Under the pieces are notes generated by a model. It was not told the origin of the DNA, made no database searches, and worked only from the letters and a program-made list of their open reading frames with translations. From Betaproteobacteria bacterium (GTDB taxonomy: Bacteria; Pseudomonadota; Gammaproteobacteria; Burkholderiales; Rhodocyclaceae), in the NCBI GenBank assembly GCA_028065725.1, contig JAPTVL010000501.1:1-7865 (forward strand): DNA of 7,865 nt, given 5' to 3'. Positions 5,094-7,865 of this stretch are shown here, one piece after another. Position numbers and translations under genes: made by a program. Positions within the stretch are counted from its first letter, which is position 1. The number at the start of each line of letters is the position of its first letter.

Positions 5094-6974
5094 TTACGGA
5101 AGGGCGACGCTGCTGTCAGGCGGCGTCACGGTTTCAAGGTACTCGGCGTGGAAGCCGATGTCGAGCAGATCGATGTTTGAAATCGCCAGCCGCACCTTCG
5201 CGCCCGGCGCGATCCCCGTCACCGAGGGCGCGCGCGTCACCAGCGGCAGCGTGTCGAAGCGCACCAGGTCCTCGCGAATGACATGGGCGGTGACCTCGTG
5301 GATGTTTTCCTGGATCAGCCAGCGCAGCATCCAGTAGCGTTCCAGCCGCCGCTGGAATTCGTTGTAGGCGTCGTAGGCCAGTTCGAAGTCGCGCACCACC
5401 GAAAACAGCGCTTCGCTCCTCGGCGGGTACACCGGGTCGCTGCCCTGCACCAGGCTGATCAGCTGGCGCTGGTTGACCAGGTCGACATAACGCCGCAAGG
5501 GCGACGACGACCATGCATACTGGTCGACGCCGAGACCGACGTGCGGGTCGGGGCTGGTGGTCATGCGCGTCTTGCCGTTGGCCTGCGCCCGGTAGATGCC
5601 CGGCACCCGCTTTTCCGCCAGCCAGCCGCCCCAGTGCGCGTTGGCGAAGATCATCAGCTCGGAGACCACCTTGTCGATCGGGCTGCCGCGCTTGCGCGGC
5701 ACGATGCGGATGCGTTCACCGTCGAGCTTGAAGTTGTAGTCGACGCGCTCGACCGTATCGGCCTTGCCGCGACCGGCTTCCAGTACGGCGGCGAAGTCGC
5801 GCAGCCATTCCAGCTCGCGGCGGTAGGGATAATCCGGAACGTCGGGATTGCCGAGGGTGCCGTCGTTGAACAGCACCTCCAGCGTCTCGTGGCGCAGGTT
5901 GTCGGCGATGTGCACCATCTCGAGCCTGGTTTCGGTGGCCAGTACGCGCAGATCGGACGCCACGTCCACATACAGCGACAGTGCCGGGCAGTCGTGGGTT
6001 TCGCCCAGGGTGTAATGGTGAATCAGCGCGTCCGGCAGCATGGTGATCTTGTCGCCGGGGAAGTAGACCGTGGAAAGCCGTTCGCGCGCGACCTTGTCGA
6101 GTTCCGATCCCGGCGCGATGCCGAGCGCGGGCGCCGCGATGTGGATGCCGACGCGGACGCTGCCGTCGTCGCGCCATTCGACCGACAGCGCATCGTCGAT
6201 CTCGGTGGTCGCCGCGTCGTCCATCGAGAATGCGCGCACGGAACGCTTCGGCAGTTCGGGCGGATCGCTTGGATTAAAAGCAGCCGGCTCGGTGACGTCG
6301 GCAAAGCCGGTGCCGCGCGGGAAGTGTTCCAGCAAGAAGGTCGCCAGGTGGAAGTCGAGCGTCGACGGAATCGCGCCGCAGCGCTCGATCAGTCTTAGTT
6401 GCGACAACCCGGTGGCCGCCGCCGCATCTTCCAGCGCCTTGTATTCCAGCGTGTTCTTGTCCGGCGCGATGAGGATGCGCGGGATCAGCGAGGCGTACTC
6501 ATCAGGCAATTTGAAACTGGCGAGCTCCGCCGCCAGATGCGCCTGTTTTTCTGCCGCCAGCCGCTTCTTCTCCAGCCCGGCCTTGGCCGCCGCCAGCGTG
6601 TCGGCGGGTGCCGGGCGGTAGCGCCCCTTGCCCTTCTTGTGGAAATAAATGGGCGAGGCGTGCAGCTTCTGCAGCAGCGCCACCGATTCCGGCGGCGTCG
6701 GCGCGTGGCCGTAGTATTCCTGCGCCAGCTGTTCGAAGCCGAATTCGTCGGTGCCTGCCGCTTCCCACAGGAAGTCGGCGTCGAGTTCCGCCGTCAGCGT
6801 CTCGGCCTGCTGCATCACCTCGGTCGGCGCGGGCGCAGCAAAGCGCAGCAGGATGTTCGCCGTCTTGATCTTGCTGCGCTTGCCCGAGGCGGTTTCCACC
6901 TGCGCCGTGGCATCGGTTTCGGACAGGATGGAACCGGCCTTGAAATGGCCGTCCTCTTCAAAGATGAGGTACAT
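5094..6974 (-). CDS. RNase II-type exoribonuclease (RNB family)
   Basis: This 626-residue cytoplasmic protein belongs to the RNase II/RNase R family, processive 3'-to-5' exoribonucleases that degrade single-stranded RNA. A small N-terminal beta-rich domain (about 1-45) is followed by an Ala/Lys-rich helical stretch near 115-155. The RNB catalytic domain (about 245-530) opens with SMDDAATTEIDDALSVE, where D252, D260 and D261 match three of the four catalytic aspartates of E. coli RNase II (D201, D209, D210) and E258 stands in place of D207. YFPGDKITMLPDAL, VVSELMIFANAHWG (E439) and SSSPLRRYVDLVNQR (R494, equivalent to catalytic R500) are further family motifs. The C-terminal part (about 545-620, PGAKVRLAISNIDLLDIGF) looks like a diverged S1/OB fold. 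It is close in length to E. coli RNase II (644 residues) and much shorter than RNase R. Its likely Shine-Dalgarno sequence lies inside the upstream inverted-repeat element. Confidence 0.9.
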   Translation of the reverse strand: MYLIFEEDGHFKAGSILSETDATAQVETASGKRSKIKTANILLRFAAPAPTEVMQQAETLTAELDADFLWEAAGTDEFGFEQLAQEYYGHAPTPPESVALLQKLHASPIYFHKKGKGRYRPAPADTLAAAKAGLEKKRLAAEKQAHLAAELASFKLPDEYASLIPRILIAPDKNTLEYKALEDAAAATGLSQLRLIERCGAIPSTLDFHLATFLLEHFPRGTGFADVTEPAAFNPSDPPELPKRSVRAFSMDDAATTEIDDALSVEWRDDGSVRVGIHIAAPALGIAPGSELDKVARERLSTVYFPGDKITMLPDALIHHYTLGETHDCPALSLYVDVASDLRVLATETRLEMVHIADNLRHETLEVLFNDGTLGNPDVPDYPYRRELEWLRDFAAVLEAGRGKADTVERVDYNFKLDGERIRIVPRKRGSPIDKVVSELMIFANAHWGGWLAEKRVPGIYRAQANGKTRMTTSPDPHVGLGVDQYAWSSSPLRRYVDLVNQRQLISLVQGSDPVYPPRSEALFSVVRDFELAYDAYNEFQRRLERYWMLRWLIQENIHEVTAHVIREDLVRFDTLPLVTRAPSVTGIAPGAKVRLAISNIDLLDIGFHAEYLETVTPPDSSVALP

Positions 6975-6980
6975 GAAATA

Positions 6981-7006
6981 AGTGTCCTGTCCCGTAAATT
7001 CGTGAC
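6981..7006 (+). repeat. Outer terminal inverted repeat, left copy
   Basis: The 26-base arm begins AGTGTCCTGTCCCG. It matches the reverse complement of 7142-7167 except at 6985 and 7003. On the minus strand it contains AGGACA (6983-6988), the only Shine-Dalgarno-like sequence ahead of the RNB gene ATG at 6974. Confidence 0.8.
6983..6988 (-). promoter_or_regulatory. Probable ribosome-binding site of the RNB gene, inside the repeat arm
   Basis: The minus strand reads AGGACA with its AGGA core ten bases before the ATG, slightly long spacing but the best candidate. In a transcript running in from yqiA these bases pair with the right outer arm, so translation of the nuclease could be restrained by the element's fold. 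Confidence 0.45.
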
Positions 7007-7024
7007 ATCAAAATGCCGAGTTCG
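7007..7024 (+). repeat. Inner inverted repeat, left copy
   Basis: ATCAAAATGCCGAGTTCG matches the reverse complement of 7092-7109 at 17 of 18 positions. The one difference (7016 against 7100) is a G-U pair in minus-strand RNA. Confidence 0.8.
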
Positions 7025-7091
7025 CTCCCATCCTTTGTCGCCAGGCTCGCCGGGTGTCCAACCCGGCTGCGCCCAGCTTCGCGGCTGGAAA

Positions 7092-7109
7092 CGAACTCGA
7101 CATTTTGAT
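7092..7109 (-). repeat. Inner inverted repeat, right copy
   Basis: This is the partner of 7007-7024. On the left side the inner and outer arms abut directly, whereas on this side 32 bases separate them, so the element is asymmetric. Confidence 0.8.
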
Positions 7110-7141
7110 TGTGCAAAAGCATGTGTGATACCACCCTGTTC

Positions 7142-7167
7142 GTCCCGAATTTACGGGACAGGGCACT
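7142..7167 (-). repeat. Outer terminal inverted repeat, right copy
   Basis: This is the partner of 6981-7006. It contains the perfect palindrome GTCCCG-AATTTA-CGGGAC, which can extend as CCCT/AGGG with a four-base bulge (7134-7163). Its last two bases belong to the TAG stop codon of yqiA. Confidence 0.8.
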
Positions 7168-7723
7168 AGAAATCCAGAATGGTTTGGTAGTGGCGCTCGA
7201 ATCCGGAAAATCCGTGGTCGCCGCCGTCCTCGATGATCTGCGTGGCGCCTGCATAGTAGGCCACCGCATCACGGTAATCGAGCACCGCGTCGCCGGTCTG
7301 CGCCAGTAAGAGATAACGCCTGGGCAGGGTGATGGCATCGACATCCAGCGCGGCGAGTTCGGCCAGATGCGCTTCGGTAAGTTCCCACTTCTCGCCGCTG
7401 TGCCAGTTGGTCTGCGGGCCGAGTGCGCTGTGCAGGAGCCTGTGGGCGTGCACCGCCGGATTCACCAGCACGGCCTTCCAGCCGTGCTTTTCCGCCAGAT
7501 GGGTCGCATAGAAGCCGCCGAGCGAACTGCCGACCAGCGTGACCGAATCAGGGCGGCGTTGTTCCAGTCCGGCCTCGACGTGCGCAATGGCCTCGCGCGG
7601 GCTGTTGGGCAGCGCCGGGCAATAGTAGTCTGCCTGCCGCCCAAGACTCGCCATGTGCTCGCCGAGCTGCCGGGCCTTGCCGGATGCGGGGGAGGAATTG
7701 AAGCCGTGGAGATAGACGATCAT
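7166..7723 (-). CDS. yqiA: YqiA-family esterase (alpha/beta hydrolase)
   Basis: This 185-residue protein is a small cytoplasmic alpha/beta-hydrolase of the YqiA/YcfP group; E. coli YqiA has esterase activity on short acyl esters and palmitoyl-CoA, and its physiological substrate is unclear. The start MIVYLHGFNSSP is the oxyanion-side motif of the family. The nucleophile elbow is GSSLGG (S67). LLAQTGDAVLDYRDAVAYYAG holds the likely acid D145, and GGDHGFSGFERH holds the catalytic H170. It ends at ILDF*, about eight residues shorter than E. coli YqiA as I recall it (193 residues). The TAG stop is partly supplied by the terminal repeat of the adjacent element, so the C-terminus may have been trimmed. 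No clear Shine-Dalgarno sequence precedes the ATG. The RNB gene follows on the same strand. Confidence 0.9.
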   Translation of the reverse strand: MIVYLHGFNSSPASGKARQLGEHMASLGRQADYYCPALPNSPREAIAHVEAGLEQRRPDSVTLVGSSLGGFYATHLAEKHGWKAVLVNPAVHAHRLLHSALGPQTNWHSGEKWELTEAHLAELAALDVDAITLPRRYLLLAQTGDAVLDYRDAVAYYAGATQIIEDGGDHGFSGFERHYQTILDF

Positions 7724-7740
7724 CCCGGGATTTTACCGGG
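7724..7740 (-). promoter_or_regulatory. Small stem-loop abutting the yqiA start codon
   Basis: CCCGG (7724-7728) and CCGGG (7736-7740) can pair around a seven-base loop immediately before the yqiA ATG, where a ribosome-binding site would be expected and none is seen. The stem is short, so its relevance is uncertain. Confidence 0.25.
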
Positions 7741-7747
7741 GTGAGGG

Positions 7748-7855
7748 GGATTCCTGAAACTTGGCGATAGCCAGTTCTTCGCAGGACTCCTGACCGTTGG
7801 CCGGGGGTAGCCCGGCAGCTAGTCACTTTCTTTTGTCTCGCCAAAAGAAAGTAAC
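7748..7855. repeat. Structured intergenic repeat of three consecutive stem-loops (may continue past window)
   Basis: The stretch upstream of yqiA has no supportable gene but is densely folded. Hairpin 1 (7748-7790) pairs GGATTCCTG with CAGGACTCC (one mismatch), then AAC/GTT and TGGC/GCCA around the loop GATA. Hairpin 2 (7800-7816) is GCCGGG/CCCGGC. Hairpin 3 (7822-7855) pairs GTCACTTTCTTTTG with CAAAAGAAAGTAAC, 13 of 14 positions, around TCTCGC. The CTTTCTTTTG/CAAAAGAAAG hairpin is one I recall as common in proteobacterial intergenic regions, where its translation gives spurious ARQKKVT-like peptides. The window ends ten bases later. Confidence 0.6.
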
Positions 7856-7865
7856 CCAAGAAAAG

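Larger units (their letters stand above)
6981..7167. mobile_element. 187-bp nested inverted-repeat element (MITE/BIME-like)
   Basis: The 191-bp gap between yqiA and the RNB gene is almost wholly one folded element. Outer arms 6981-7006 and 7142-7167 match as inverted repeats at 24 of 26 positions. Inner arms 7007-7024 and 7092-7109 match at 17 of 18. The right side carries 32 extra bases (7110-7141) between its two arms. The tip (7025-7091) holds two small stem-loops: GCCGGGT/ACCCGGC (7049-7067) and CCAGC/GCTGG (7073-7088). No credible coding sequence is inside. Each outer arm also has an internal palindrome, perfect on the right (GTCCCG-AATTTA-CGGGAC, 7142-7159) and with one mismatch on the left (6989-7006). 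Such palindromic ends recall the repeats mobilised by REP-associated Y1 transposases, though no transposase is present. No clear target-site duplication is seen. Confidence 0.7.

Noticed and set aside
5283..6398. 371-codon open frame on the plus strand opposite the RNB gene
   Set aside because: Antisense shadow of a clear RNB domain; composition is typical of reverse-frame translation and no start signal is evident.
6958..7344. Minus-strand 128-codon frame running through the inverted-repeat element
   Set aside because: It overlaps yqiA out of frame and reads through both repeat arms; no motif, so not a gene of the element.
7548..7859. Minus-strand 103-codon frame starting MGYFLLARQKKVT
   Set aside because: The N-terminal peptide is the translation of the AT-rich hairpin repeat at the right edge, and the rest overlaps yqiA out of frame; a known type of spurious call.

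Overview
The window is high-GC DNA that reads as a betaproteobacterial chromosome. This rests on the flavour of the proteins (a PykA-type pyruvate kinase, a Calvin-cycle-type class II aldolase, a betaproteobacterial-looking TonB-family protein) and not on any database search. The presence of the aldolase form used by Calvin-cycle organisms next to fructose-1,6-bisphosphatase fits an autotrophic or facultatively autotrophic relative, but no RuBisCO or phosphoribulokinase gene is visible here.

Left half, plus strand (1-3002): the 3' end of pgk, then pyk and fba, a central carbon metabolism run. pgk and pyk are separated by a 106-bp spacer that is almost entirely two opposed arrays of degenerate 7-bp units, running from the pgk stop codon to five bases before the pyk start. 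pyk has no visible Shine-Dalgarno site. fba has its own good ribosome-binding site and a possible promoter. The run ends in a perfect 36-bp palindromic terminator shared with the convergent fbp gene.

Right half, minus strand (3099-7723), in transcription order: yqiA (serine esterase), an RNase II-type exoribonuclease (RNB family), a TonB-family protein, and fbp. The RNB and TonB-family genes are 28 bp apart and look co-transcribed. fbp probably has its own promoter, with a perfect TATAAT. Between yqiA and the RNB gene sits a 187-bp nested inverted-repeat element that looks like a miniature mobile element. One end of it contains bases of the yqiA stop codon and the other end contains the likely Shine-Dalgarno sequence of the RNB gene.

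Right edge (7724-7865): no gene is supported. It holds three consecutive stem-loops, ending in an AT-rich hairpin cut close to its end by the window boundary, and looks like a dispersed intergenic repeat.

The genes are ordinary housekeeping functions. pgk, pyk, fba and fbp interconvert three- and six-carbon sugar phosphates in glycolysis, gluconeogenesis or the Calvin cycle. The unusual content is the intergenic DNA: the heptad arrays, the nested inverted-repeat element and the right-edge structured repeat. I see no convincing new multi-gene system.
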